Assembly (NCBI RefSeq): GCF_001637225.1
Contig: NZ_LVJI01000027.1
Location: 33,197 to 97,196, forward strand
Source of the DNA: Paenibacillus antarcticus
Lineage (GTDB): Bacteria; Bacillota; Bacilli; Paenibacillales; Paenibacillaceae
Direction of reading: 5' to 3'
Length of the DNA stretch: 64,000 nucleotides
Shown here: positions 53,268-61,875 of the stretch, piece after piece
How positions within the stretch are numbered: position 1 is the first letter of the stretch
Layout of the letters: each line of letters starts with the position of its first letter
The notes under the pieces: generated by a model
The model's input: only the letters and a program-made list of their open reading frames with translations
Databases searched by the model: none
Told to the model about the DNA's origin: nothing
Translations under genes and position numbers: made by a program

Positions 53268-55304
53268 TTACAATTCTTCAACATCTAACATACCTGCTTC
53301 CAAATAATTAATGAATTGACGCAATTGGTTAGCTGCCCCGCGAGAAATTTCACCTGATTCGAACATGTCTTGCACTTCATCCCTTTCAATCTGAATCGCT
53401 TTAAATTGGAGTTCAACCCTATGCTTCTGGAACTCTTCATCTTCCTCGAATTGCTTACATTCTCTACTACTTAATCTTTCAATCGTACGATTATACTGTG
53501 AAATCACACGTAGAGATGCGTCCCTGTTGGTTTCATTCATTCGATTATGAATGGCTGTGATTGCAGCCTTAGCCGTTAGAATACTCACTTCTTTTAACGA
53601 CTCCGTAGGGTCCTGTGAATCCGTCAATTTTGTCTTCTCTGAATGCACCATATTCAGAATGAGTCGTCTAATTCTAAACATAGATACTAACAGACGCATT
53701 TTTAATCGTTGAGATAATAGAATCTCCATCTGATCAATGATCTCTTGGAATCGGTCTGCTACCTCTTGTGTAACTTCTTTTTTGGATAACAATCTTTCCA
53801 TCTCATCGCGTTCAGCTTGTATCCCAGCAAGTCGGATATCGAAGATCAATTCACGAGACTTGGAATCCGTATTCTGAAGAGCTTCATGCCCCATAAGCTG
53901 TTCTATCTTTTTCTTATAATCTGAAATCACGGATAGAGCTGCCGCTTCGTTATCTTCGTTTATTTCTCCTCTAATCCCTTGTATAGCTGCCTTCAGCACT
54001 TTTATTTTGGAAGCTTGCTGTAGCGCATCTGGGTTTTCTTCCTCCGCGACCTTTTCACTTTTTGACAGTAGTGGTAACGTGATACTTGCAATAATTAAGG
54101 TTAACAAAATCACGCCCGCGGCTATAAATATTATTAAATCCCGCTCCGGAAAAGGACTTCCATTCTGAAGTACAAGTGGCATAGAAAAAGCCCCTGCCAA
54201 CGTCACCGCGCCACGCACCCCAGATAGGGACGTTAATACAGCCGCCAGAAATGTAGGTTTCTCAAGCTCATCTTTTTTCCGAACAGCCCATGATCCTCTT
54301 GAGTACAAATACACCCATGCAAAACGTAGAAGGATTAAGGCCGCTGTAATTATGAGGATATAACCGATCACCAAAAAGTTACTAATGGATCTATTCTCAA
54401 AAATAACACTTGTCACATCTGGAATTTGTAATCCTAGAATAACAAACACCAACCCATTCAATATGTATAGAACGATAGACCATGTACTCTCTGATACGAT
54501 TCGCAGCTTCAGATTGGACGAGGATTCAGTACGATCTCTCTCAATGGCATGTACAACGCCCCCAGCCACTACAGCTAAGATTCCTGACAGACCAAACTCC
54601 TCTGCAATTAAATAAATTACAAATGGTGTTAACAACTGGATTAACATATGCATCGTGATGTCTTCCATGCCGTGACGGCGTAGAAATACTCTTAACCAAA
54701 TAATAAACAATGACACTACAGCCCCAACAACAAGTCCACCCACAGCAATGACGAAGAAGCTAAATGTAGCATTTCCAAGTGAGAATGCACCTGTGACCAT
54801 GGCTGCCACTGCAAATTTAAAAGCAACTAAACCGGAAGCATCATTTATTAAGGCTTCACCTTCGAGCAGATGCATTATTTTCTTAGGAAGATTAGCTCGC
54901 CCTGCCATAGCTCCAACAGCTACAGCATCTGTCGGTGAGAGAATCGCTGCCAGAGCAAACGCAGCTGGTAAGGGTATGGAAGGAATCATCCAGTGAATCA
55001 TATAACCAACCACGAGAACCGTAGCAAATACGAGCCCCAGCGCAAGCATCAGAATGGGTGCTCGTAAGTTCCACAATTCATGCCTTGGTGTTCTTTTACC
55101 ATCATTAAATAATAGAGGTGCTATGAACAGTACAAGAAACAACTCGGAGTTTAAAGTCATGTGAATGCCTGGGGGTATTAGGACTACTGCCATCCCCAAG
55201 GCGATTTGAAATAATGGAACAGGAATAAACGGAACGAAACGATTTAATATATTAGATATGCCAATAATGGCAAGTAGCACTAATATAACTAGAAAAATCT
55301 CCAT
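53268..55304 (-). CDS. CPA1-family Na+/H+ antiporter with duplicated helical tail
   Basis: Antiporter of about 678 residues. The first 410 residues hold about 12 helices, with the ion site LSPTDAVAVGAMAG and GEALINDASGLVAFK. The cytoplasmic tail of about 250 residues contains two similar helical units: KAAIQGIRGEINEDNEAAAL...IQAERDEMERLL and KAAITAIHNRMNETNRDASL...IQIERDEVQDMF. Exports Na+ or K+ in exchange for H+. GAGGAG lies 11 bases before the ATG; GTG and TTG codons upstream are too close to it. Confidence 0.88.
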   Translation of the reverse strand: MEIFLVILVLLAIIGISNILNRFVPFIPVPLFQIALGMAVVLIPPGIHMTLNSELFLVLFIAPLLFNDGKRTPRHELWNLRAPILMLALGLVFATVLVVGYMIHWMIPSIPLPAAFALAAILSPTDAVAVGAMAGRANLPKKIMHLLEGEALINDASGLVAFKFAVAAMVTGAFSLGNATFSFFVIAVGGLVVGAVVSLFIIWLRVFLRRHGMEDITMHMLIQLLTPFVIYLIAEEFGLSGILAVVAGGVVHAIERDRTESSSNLKLRIVSESTWSIVLYILNGLVFVILGLQIPDVTSVIFENRSISNFLVIGYILIITAALILLRFAWVYLYSRGSWAVRKKDELEKPTFLAAVLTSLSGVRGAVTLAGAFSMPLVLQNGSPFPERDLIIFIAAGVILLTLIIASITLPLLSKSEKVAEEENPDALQQASKIKVLKAAIQGIRGEINEDNEAAALSVISDYKKKIEQLMGHEALQNTDSKSRELIFDIRLAGIQAERDEMERLLSKKEVTQEVADRFQEIIDQMEILLSQRLKMRLLVSMFRIRRLILNMVHSEKTKLTDSQDPTESLKEVSILTAKAAITAIHNRMNETNRDASLRVISQYNRTIERLSSRECKQFEEDEEFQKHRVELQFKAIQIERDEVQDMFESGEISRGAANQLRQFINYLEAGMLDVEEL

Positions 55305-55425
55305 GATGTTCAACACTCCTCGATGTGTGTGTATTTATTACCTTTATATACTTCTATATTGACTAAGTAGGTGAAGGTCATCTACAATTAATAGGACAAA
55401 AATTTATTAGGCAAGGTGATTAGAA

Positions 55426-56340
55426 ATGACTCAAGATCAACCACAGTACAATATACTATTGTTCTATAAATTTGTAAAAATTATTGATCCACAACAGTTT
55501 ACAGCAGATCATTTACAATACTGTAAGGACCTCGGCGTCAAAGGACGCATTATCATCGCTGAGGAAGGTATTAACGGCACAATATCAGGAACTGTGGAAC
55601 AAACAGACCAATATATGAGTCATTTTCGTGCAAACCCATTGTTTGCCGATATGATATTCAAAATTGATGAATCTCCTGAACATGCTTTTAAGAAGATATT
55701 CGTTCGACATAAACAGGAGCTTGTGACATTCCGATATGAGAAGGAACTAGATCCCAATATCATAACTGGGAAAAGATTGTCCCCTGTCGAATTCCATGAA
55801 CAACTTCAACAAGATGATGTTGTCGTGATTGATGGCCGCAACGATTATGAATATAAGATCGGTCATTTCCGCAATGCAATCCGTCCCGATGTAGAGTCCT
55901 TTCGAGAATTTCCTGAATGGATCAGAGAGAACTTAAGCCAGTACAAAGATAAAAAGGTACTTACCTATTGTACAGGAGGAATCCGTTGTGAGAAACTAAC
56001 GGGATTCTTAATGAATGAAGGTTTCAATGATGTTGCCCAATTGGATGGAGGAATCGTTACCTATGGTAAGGATCCTGAAGTACAAGGAAAACTTTTTGAT
56101 GGAAAATGTTATGTGTTCGATGAACGTATCTCCGTGCCTATCAATCATACCGATGAAGATATCATTGTTGCTACGTGCCATCATTGCGGCAAGCCTGAAG
56201 ACCGTTATATAAATTGCGCATATACCCTTTGTCATGCCAAACATATTTGTTGCGAAGAATGTGAAGATATCCATAATGGCTTCTGTTCAACAGATTGTGA
56301 AGATGATTGTGCGAATATGCCAGCAAAACAACATTCTTAA
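55426..56340 (+). CDS. trhO: tRNA uridine(34) hydroxylase TrhO (rhodanese family)
   Basis: Protein of 304 residues of the YceA/TrhO family, which hydroxylates U34 of tRNA independently of prephenate. An N-terminal acylphosphatase-like domain is followed by the rhodanese domain with active-site loop CTGGIRCEK near 185. The C-terminus is Cys-rich (CHHCGKPEDRYINCAYTLCH and CCEECEDIHNGFCSTDCEDD) and probably binds zinc. Only 16 bases separate it from the SufR-like gene. Confidence 0.9.
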   Translation: MTQDQPQYNILLFYKFVKIIDPQQFTADHLQYCKDLGVKGRIIIAEEGINGTISGTVEQTDQYMSHFRANPLFADMIFKIDESPEHAFKKIFVRHKQELVTFRYEKELDPNIITGKRLSPVEFHEQLQQDDVVVIDGRNDYEYKIGHFRNAIRPDVESFREFPEWIRENLSQYKDKKVLTYCTGGIRCEKLTGFLMNEGFNDVAQLDGGIVTYGKDPEVQGKLFDGKCYVFDERISVPINHTDEDIIVATCHHCGKPEDRYINCAYTLCHAKHICCEECEDIHNGFCSTDCEDDCANMPAKQHS

Positions 56341-56356
56341 ACCTTGGAGGGCGCGT

Positions 56357-56992
56357 ATGAACAGACCGATTGAACTCTCCACCCGGGAACAAATTGTCCA
56401 TATGCTAAAGACAAAAGCACCTCTTACAGCCAAGGATATCACGAACGAATTACAGATTACTGAAATGGCCGTTCGTCGCCATCTAAGCACACTTGAGAGA
56501 GATGGGTACATTGAATCGGATACGATTCGCCAAACCATGGGCAGACCTACGGCGGTCTATCGGTTGAGTGAATTGGCTGCAGGTTTCTTCCCCGCAACCT
56601 ATCATACGTTAACCCTTGATTTACTTGGTGAGCTTGAACAAGAATCTGGTGAAGATTTGATCAACCATCTCTTCGATAGACGTAAAAGTAAGTTAGAGAA
56701 GAAATATGCGACCAACATGACCGGACTCCCTTTATCTGAAAAAATCCTACTTCTTACGAAGCTACAGAACGAGAATGGGTATATGGCCGAATGTGAAGAA
56801 AGTGACGACGGGAATTTTATAATTCAAGAATATAACTGTCCCATTTCACAGATTGCCAATCAATATAAACATGCTTGCCACTGTGAACTAGAATTATTCA
56901 AATCACTCCTGCAAGTTGACGTTAATCGTACAGAGTGCTTATCAACAGGTGGCACCAAATGTTCCTACGTTATTTCTCAATCTAAAAGTTGA
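56357..56992 (+). CDS. SufR/DeoR-like regulator with Cys-rich C-terminus
   Basis: Regulator of 211 residues. A winged helix-turn-helix (LTAKDITNELQITEMAVRRHL) at 20-70 is followed by a helical middle and a C-terminal region with cysteines (NCPI, ACHCELELF, TECLSTGGTKCSYVI) spaced as in SufR-type iron-sulfur regulators. A longer frame begins inside trhO; TTGGAGGG before this ATG fixes the start. It could sense Fe-S status and may control its neighbour trhO. Confidence 0.82.
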   Translation: MNRPIELSTREQIVHMLKTKAPLTAKDITNELQITEMAVRRHLSTLERDGYIESDTIRQTMGRPTAVYRLSELAAGFFPATYHTLTLDLLGELEQESGEDLINHLFDRRKSKLEKKYATNMTGLPLSEKILLLTKLQNENGYMAECEESDDGNFIIQEYNCPISQIANQYKHACHCELELFKSLLQVDVNRTECLSTGGTKCSYVISQSKS

Positions 56993-57001
56993 TCCACTAG
57001 T

Positions 57002-57042
57002 AGTGTTTCATCGGTCTAATAGACCCATGGAACACTTTTTTT
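57002..57042 (+). terminator. terminator of trhO operon
   Basis: Arms AGTGTTTCATCGGTCT / AGACCCATGGAACACT pair with two imperfect positions, then seven T. Confidence 0.82.
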
Positions 57043-57060
57043 GTGATGAACTGCGTATCA

Positions 57061-57089
57061 TTGACCAATATGTCACACCGTGATATAGT
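57061..57089 (+). promoter_or_regulatory. promoter of padR
   Basis: TTGACC, 17 bases, TATAGT. The ATG is 50 bases downstream. Confidence 0.7.
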
Positions 57090-57102
57090 CATGTCGTGAC
57101 AT
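57070..57102. promoter_or_regulatory. probable PadR operators
   Basis: Two inverted repeats overlap the promoter: ATGTCAC-ACC-GTGATAT (57070-57086), across the spacer and -10, and ATGTC-GT-GACAT (57091-57102), just after the -10. PadR-type proteins bind ATGT...ACAT palindromes. Confidence 0.6.
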
Positions 57103-57138
57103 AGTTGATTCAATAGTAGAAAGGTGATCTTCTAAGAC

Positions 57139-57480
57139 ATGATCGAAAAAGTGTTAACTAAATATATTCCCATGACAGAAACGGCATTTTATATCCTCTT
57201 GTCCTTAACCAAACCTCGCCACGGGTATGGCATTGTTAAACATGTAGAAGAAATTACAAGCTCGCGAATACGTTTGGGATCCGGTACGGTATACGGAACA
57301 CTAACAAAAATGCAAAAAGATGGCATTATAACTGTATTTGCGGATGAGGAAAGAAGAACCGTTTATGAAATCACTGAGCTCGGACAAAGATTAATCACTG
57401 TTGAGATCAATAGACTTAAAGAACTGCACCAGAATGCATTAAAGTACGAGGGGGATTTCGATGATAACAAAAGTATTTAG
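57139..57480 (+). CDS. PadR-family transcriptional repressor
   Basis: Winged-helix repressor of 113 residues (TETAFYILLSLTKPRHGYGI, LGSGTVYGTLTKMQKDGII). Small PadR proteins of this type usually stand before a DUF2812 gene, as here. Its end overlaps the next start by 19 bases. Likely autorepressed through the palindromes in its promoter. Confidence 0.88.
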   Translation: MIEKVLTKYIPMTETAFYILLSLTKPRHGYGIVKHVEEITSSRIRLGSGTVYGTLTKMQKDGIITVFADEERRTVYEITELGQRLITVEINRLKELHQNALKYEGDFDDNKSI

Positions 57481-58676
57481 GCCATTTTGGAGCTATGATG
57501 TGAACAAAACAGAAGCGTGGCTTTCGTCTATGGCGGAAAATGGGTTATTATTTGCTGAGATTGAATCGAGGAACACGTTACTTTTTCTTTATTAAAGGTG
57601 ATCCTACAACAATAACGTATCGTTTCGTATACGATAAAATACAGTCCGAATCATTGCCTAAAGCTTTATTAGAAGAGGGTTGGACGAAGATTACGCAAAG
57701 CGGTCATTGGCACGTAATCACGAATGAGAAACCTTTTGAATTAATAAAGACCTCCCCTGTTCGTGAAGGAATCATCAAACATAATCGATTGATTATGTAT
57801 ATCTTCGGTAGTATTTCTATCTATTTGACAACGATGACCATCCTTTTTGTCGGTATATTTAGCTTAGTTGCATTCTCTCAAGATACACCATCTAAAGTGG
57901 TTGAAAGCCCTTATTGGATTTTAACATACATTTATTTTAGTGCTGTATTAGCTCTATGGATTCTTTCTAACTATTCTGTAATCAAAATTAATAAGACAAA
58001 CAAAGATTTGTCCCGTGAAAATATACCACTTTATGCCCTTCATGACATAGATCAATCTGAAATAAGACGAAGTAAGAATAAAGAAAAGCAATTAAAACGT
58101 TCAGGCCAAATGGTTGTTAAAAGAAAGTTCGGGTGGATGTATGCTCCAGATAAACTTGAACACTGGCTCGAATCTATGGAAGAACAAGGTTATCATCTTT
58201 ATCGTATGAGCAAAAGAGGAATCACTTTCTACTTTATAATAGGTAACCCGCGGAAAGTAAGTTATTGTGCTGATTTTCAGAATACTACAGATGAAAGTTA
58301 CAATGACCTACACAGAGATTCCGGTTGGAAGAATGCTTTCATATCCGATTCTCCTTTTCTAAAATGGACCCTATGGAGCCGTCAATATTCAGCGGGAGAA
58401 GAACGACCACAGATCTACAGTGACAAATCACATCATTTAAAACATGCAAGACGCATAGCGACCACCTATTCATGTCTATTTCTTCCTTTGATGCTCATTA
58501 ATACTTTAAATATAAAGTTTAGTATGGAATCGACGACGTTTAATAACAATTTAGATACACTACAAATAATCAGCATGATTTCACTTACGTTCGTTGTCCT
58601 CTCCTTTGGTTCGTTCATCGCCAGAACATGGCTGTATTACATGCGACTTAGAAAGCAATATACCAACTATACATAA
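57462..58676 (+). pseudogene. DUF2812 membrane protein, frameshifted near the start
   Basis: The ATG at 57462 (GAGGGGG upstream) begins MITKVFRPFWSYDVNKTEAW, the standard DUF2812 N-terminus. Around 57541-57543 the frame is lost at a GGG; taking one G away joins AEN to GYYLLRLNRGTRYF and restores about 404 residues. Two DUF2812 units follow each other (HWL/AWL..SM, GYHL/GYYL, YFIIGNP/FFIKGDP), separated by two membrane helices (about 105-150); two more helices close the protein. A single-base change in a homopolymer could be real or a reading error. Probably works with PadR in an envelope response. Confidence 0.75.
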
Positions 58677-58690
58677 GCATCACATATAGG

Positions 58691-58717
58691 AAGACTCAAA
58701 CAGATGAGTCTTTTTTT
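58691..58717 (+). terminator. terminator after DUF2812 gene
   Basis: Arms AAGACTCA / TGAGTCTT with a six-base loop and seven T. Confidence 0.82.
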
Positions 58718-58728
58718 GATTTCCATAT

Positions 58729-58750
58729 AACATTTGGCATACTTGTTCGT
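58729..58750 (+). promoter_or_regulatory. possible ECF-type promoter of the sigma gene
   Basis: AAC and CGT are 16 bases apart (in ATAACATTT ... TTCGTTA), as in many ECF promoters. It lies 25 bases before the start, as expected for autoregulation. Confidence 0.35.
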
Positions 58751-58774
58751 TATACATGTGAAAGGCGGTGAAGC

Positions 58775-59265
58775 ATGGAACCCGGGCAGTTACAGCAAGC
58801 ACTCCAACCTAAGATAGCTGAAATAAAAAAATACTTAATTCGTCTTGGAGCCACACCACCTGATGCTGAAGATATCGTACAGGATACTGTCTATAAAGCT
58901 TTCTTATACATCGAAACAATAGAAACTAATAAATTCAGTGCATGGTTATACAAGGTGGCTATCAACCGTTACTACGATCTCTGTCGCCGAAATAAATGGA
59001 TTCAGGTGCCGATCGATTCAGTCGAGGTAGCGGATTCAGACTTACCAGAAGACCATTTATTACAAAAAGAGAAACGCGCAGAAATTGAGTATGTTCTTAG
59101 CGAAATACTACCTCATCACAAACAACTCCTTATTTGAAATATGAAATGGAGTTCTCTTACCAAGAGATTGCTGATTTGCTCGGGGTGAAAGTCTCAAACA
59201 TTAAATCAGGATTATTTCAGGCTCGTAAGCAATTCCAAAAAAGATCCAGAGGTGATGTAGAATGA
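58775..59265 (+). pseudogene. ECF sigma factor, frameshifted in region 4
   Basis: Extracytoplasmic function sigma factor. Region 2 is clear (PDAEDIVQDTVYKAFL, FSAWLYKVAINRYYDLCRRN). After HHKQLLI the frame stops at 59135-59137. One base back, the reading continues LKYEMEFSYQEIADLLGVKV to 59265 and completes the region 4 helix-turn-helix. No residue seems missing, so one T was lost from a T-run, or the sequence is wrong there. As written the product lacks promoter -35 recognition. The restored stop overlaps the anti-sigma start (ATGA). Confidence 0.8.
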
Positions 59266-60266
59266 CAGCCCCTTGGGAAGAACCAGATCATAAGAACTTA
59301 TCAAATCTCATCAAAAAAGCGAAACGAAAAACATTCATCCGAAATATTATCATCTCTTTAATCGTCACAGTCGTTGTTTTATTCGGAGGATTCCTTCTTA
59401 ATATTCAGCTAATTAGTTCAAGCTCCTCCCAAGAATCGAAAGATGAGTATGCGCTCAAGAATATCAGTGGACCCAATCAATATATTTCAGGGATTACAGG
59501 TCAAGATGGTTTTTTATCAGGTACAACAGAATACAACATATACAAAGTGGTTGAAGGCGTACCGATTCCTTGGCGAACTAAGAAGACGGTCTATAATGTA
59601 TTTCCATTCCTCCCCTTCGCAAACATTGGTGGCAGTGTCAACGGTTTAAGCTTATCTCTTCCTGATCCTGATATGATTCGAGAAGGTTATGAATATACTC
59701 GTTCATATAACGGACTTACCGGGCAGCGGTTGATGAACTTCTACATTCCAGATGTGAACTATAACGGTAAGGTGTTGAACGATCTGTCTGCTCTCGAGCA
59801 AATGGATCAAGACAAGTTAGTTGAAATGGCCATTTCCTTTGATAAGCCATATTCCCTCGCTGAGGTACGAAAGATGATTCCTCCCGAGCTAACACAGGTA
59901 TGGTATTGGGTCGATACGTATGATAATAGAAAGTTTTATGATCCCTACAAAGATGGAAATGGTAACATCAGCTTCGCAAACCCATTGTTTGAAAGCTGGG
60001 TATTCGGGTTCGGTATCCACTTGGACGGACCACAAATGAACGAAAAAGACTTTATAGCATCATTGGAGCAAGGGCTTGAGGGGAAATATGAATATGAGTT
60101 CAATCGAATTTACAATTATTTGAGAGGAGACAAAGCAAAACCGAGCGAGTCTGACATTCGGCTTCTAGGTGTTGTCCTTACAGGTAACGCGAAGGAACTA
60201 CAGATCCTTAAGGGGCAACCTTATGTCAGGGGAGCTGTTCTAGGAGCCATTGTGGATAAATATTAA
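59262..60266 (+). CDS. membrane anti-sigma factor (Sigma_reg_C type)
   Basis: Protein of 334 residues. A short cytoplasmic part (1-25), one membrane helix (about 27-48), and a large extracellular domain. The C-terminal section (KPYSLAEVRKMIPPEL to the end) matches the anti-sigma C-terminal domain found in Firmicutes. It should hold the ECF sigma factor at the membrane until an envelope signal appears. The start overlaps the restored sigma stop. Confidence 0.78.
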   Translation: MTAPWEEPDHKNLSNLIKKAKRKTFIRNIIISLIVTVVVLFGGFLLNIQLISSSSSQESKDEYALKNISGPNQYISGITGQDGFLSGTTEYNIYKVVEGVPIPWRTKKTVYNVFPFLPFANIGGSVNGLSLSLPDPDMIREGYEYTRSYNGLTGQRLMNFYIPDVNYNGKVLNDLSALEQMDQDKLVEMAISFDKPYSLAEVRKMIPPELTQVWYWVDTYDNRKFYDPYKDGNGNISFANPLFESWVFGFGIHLDGPQMNEKDFIASLEQGLEGKYEYEFNRIYNYLRGDKAKPSESDIRLLGVVLTGNAKELQILKGQPYVRGAVLGAIVDKY

Positions 60267-60303
60267 TGCTCTTTAGAGCATCCACGTAAATCATTAACGA
60301 AAA

Positions 60304-60353
60304 AAGGAGGGTGTCCCAGCAACCATTACCATGGCTACCGAGACACCCTCCTT
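60304..60353. terminator. bidirectional terminator
   Basis: Perfect 12-bp arms AAGGAGGGTGTC / GACACCCTCCTT with a 26-base loop that itself holds a short pairing. It lies between the convergent anti-sigma and ddh genes. Confidence 0.82.
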
Positions 60354-60385
60354 CTATTTCAATTCACTAAAGAAAGTAATTACTT

Positions 60386-61360
60386 CTACAACAATTCTTT
60401 ACGAAGTTGTTCAGCTGATTTTGGTGATAACAGACCAAATGGAATGTCAAAGACTGTCTTAGCTCCTGATTGACTTACCTTAGCTAGCTTGTACGCTGCA
60501 CGAGCATACGCCACTAGAACACTTGCAGTGAATTCTGGATTGCTGTCAAGCTTCAATCCAAATTCAATAATCTGAGTATTGTTGTCTCCCGTACGTCCAC
60601 TGCGAAGTACAGTACCTCCGTGAGGCATAGTGGAATGCTTGTCCTTCAATTCATCTTCAGAAATGAAGTTAACCGTAGTATCATAATCTGAGAAATAGTT
60701 AGGCATTTGTACGATCTCTTGCTCAATACGAGCTAGATCTGCACCTTCTTCAGCCACAACATAACAATCACGTAGATGCTTCTCGCGAGTCGTTAACTGT
60801 GGATTTTCCCCAGCGCGCACTTTCGCTACAGCATCTTCTACAGGAATTGTATACTGAACACCATTCTTCACACCTTCAACACGGCGAATGGCATCCGAAT
60901 GACCTTGACTCACGCCACGCCCCCAGAATGTATATTCTTTACCTTCAGGTAGAATAGCTTCAGCTAACATACGGTTTAGTGAGAACAACCCTGGATCCCA
61001 ACCAGTTGAAATCACACTAACATGTCCATTTTCCGAAGCGACAGCATCTACCTTAGCGAAATAATCAGGAATCAATGCATGCGTATCGTAACTATCTACG
61101 GTATTGAACATTTTAGCGAAGTAAGGACCTTGTTCAGGTAAATCCGTTGCGGATCCCCCACACAAAATCATCACATCAATCGTATCCTTATACTTCTCAG
61201 CTTCTGAGATATGAAGAACCGGAACACTTGCAGTTACACCTTGTGGTTCACGACGGGTAAATACAGCAGCTAGTGTCATATCCGAATTTTGTCGAATTGC
61301 TTTCTCTACGCCTCTACCTAAATTACCATATCCTACAATACCAACAGTTATTTGTGACAT
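60386..61360 (-). CDS. ddh: meso-diaminopimelate D-dehydrogenase
   Basis: NADPH enzyme of 324 residues that makes meso-diaminopimelate in one step from tetrahydrodipicolinate, for lysine and peptidoglycan. NADP site VGIVGYGNLGRGV at the N-terminus. Substrate residues are in STGWDPGLFSLNR and GRGVSQGHSDAIRR. Single-gene unit. GGAGGT precedes the ATG. Confidence 0.94.
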   Translation of the reverse strand: MSQITVGIVGYGNLGRGVEKAIRQNSDMTLAAVFTRREPQGVTASVPVLHISEAEKYKDTIDVMILCGGSATDLPEQGPYFAKMFNTVDSYDTHALIPDYFAKVDAVASENGHVSVISTGWDPGLFSLNRMLAEAILPEGKEYTFWGRGVSQGHSDAIRRVEGVKNGVQYTIPVEDAVAKVRAGENPQLTTREKHLRDCYVVAEEGADLARIEQEIVQMPNYFSDYDTTVNFISEDELKDKHSTMPHGGTVLRSGRTGDNNTQIIEFGLKLDSNPEFTASVLVAYARAAYKLAKVSQSGAKTVFDIPFGLLSPKSAEQLRKELL

Positions 61361-61748
61361 AAGTACCTCCTAATAGTAGTTGTTAATTAAATATAACATC
61401 CCTAGACTGTTACTAATTATATACAGGATTAAGATGCAAATCCATTTTATTTTTAAAATTTTTATAGTATCCATCTTGATTTCTATCCGCATTGGTTATA
61501 GAATAGTTCTATTCAATTAAAAGGGAGGTGAGGTAAGAGTGAATCACAATTTTGCAAATGAGAAGGTCAACCAATTGGCGTCGGGAATGTTCGGCATTTT
61601 TTATAAAATGACAACTGACGCTACCCGTCTGTCTATTTACAAGATCTCTCATTTAAATCAAAATTGCGAAATGCCACTCCTACCTTGACTTCAACCGTGA
61701 GGAAACTTCTAGATTGTTCTTTTTTAAGGACATCATCAGTTTCCGTGA
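61361..61748. other. intergenic leader region with a possible short frame
   Basis: The first 140 bases hold the ddh promoter. A + strand frame at 61539-61688 (49 codons, GTG start) has a good ribosome site (GGGAGGTG, eight bases upstream). It could be a leader peptide for the ABC-F gene, but its sequence is unfamiliar. Confidence 0.3.
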
Positions 61749-61792
61749 AAATATAAGGAATCATAAAGTGCAACTTATAATTCCTTATATTT
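61749..61792. repeat. perfect 13-bp inverted repeat in the leader
   Basis: AAATATAAGGAAT and ATTCCTTATATTT enclose 18 bases, in which ATAA/TTAT can also pair. As RNA it makes a long hairpin 22 bases before the terminator. Confidence 0.75.
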
Positions 61793-61813
61793 GAAATAAA
61801 CGTTGTTTGATCT

Positions 61814-61844
61814 AGCCACAGGGACATTTCCCTGTGGCTTTTTG
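61814..61844 (+). terminator. leader terminator upstream of ABC-F gene
   Basis: AGCCACAGGG / CCCTGTGGCT with a six-base loop (ACATTT) and TTTTT. The gene on its left runs the other way, so this terminator can only act on a transcript starting in the leader of the ABC-F gene. That is the layout of ribosome-controlled attenuation. Confidence 0.85.
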
Positions 61845-61875
61845 TTGCTAGGTGGCATCTATGGAGGAATATATC

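Noticed and set aside
59120..59145. Programmed ribosomal frameshift to make the full sigma factor
   Set aside because: The site ATTTGAAA is not a standard slippery heptamer and no upstream Shine-Dalgarno-like stimulator or downstream pseudoknot is evident; a lost base in the T-run is simpler.
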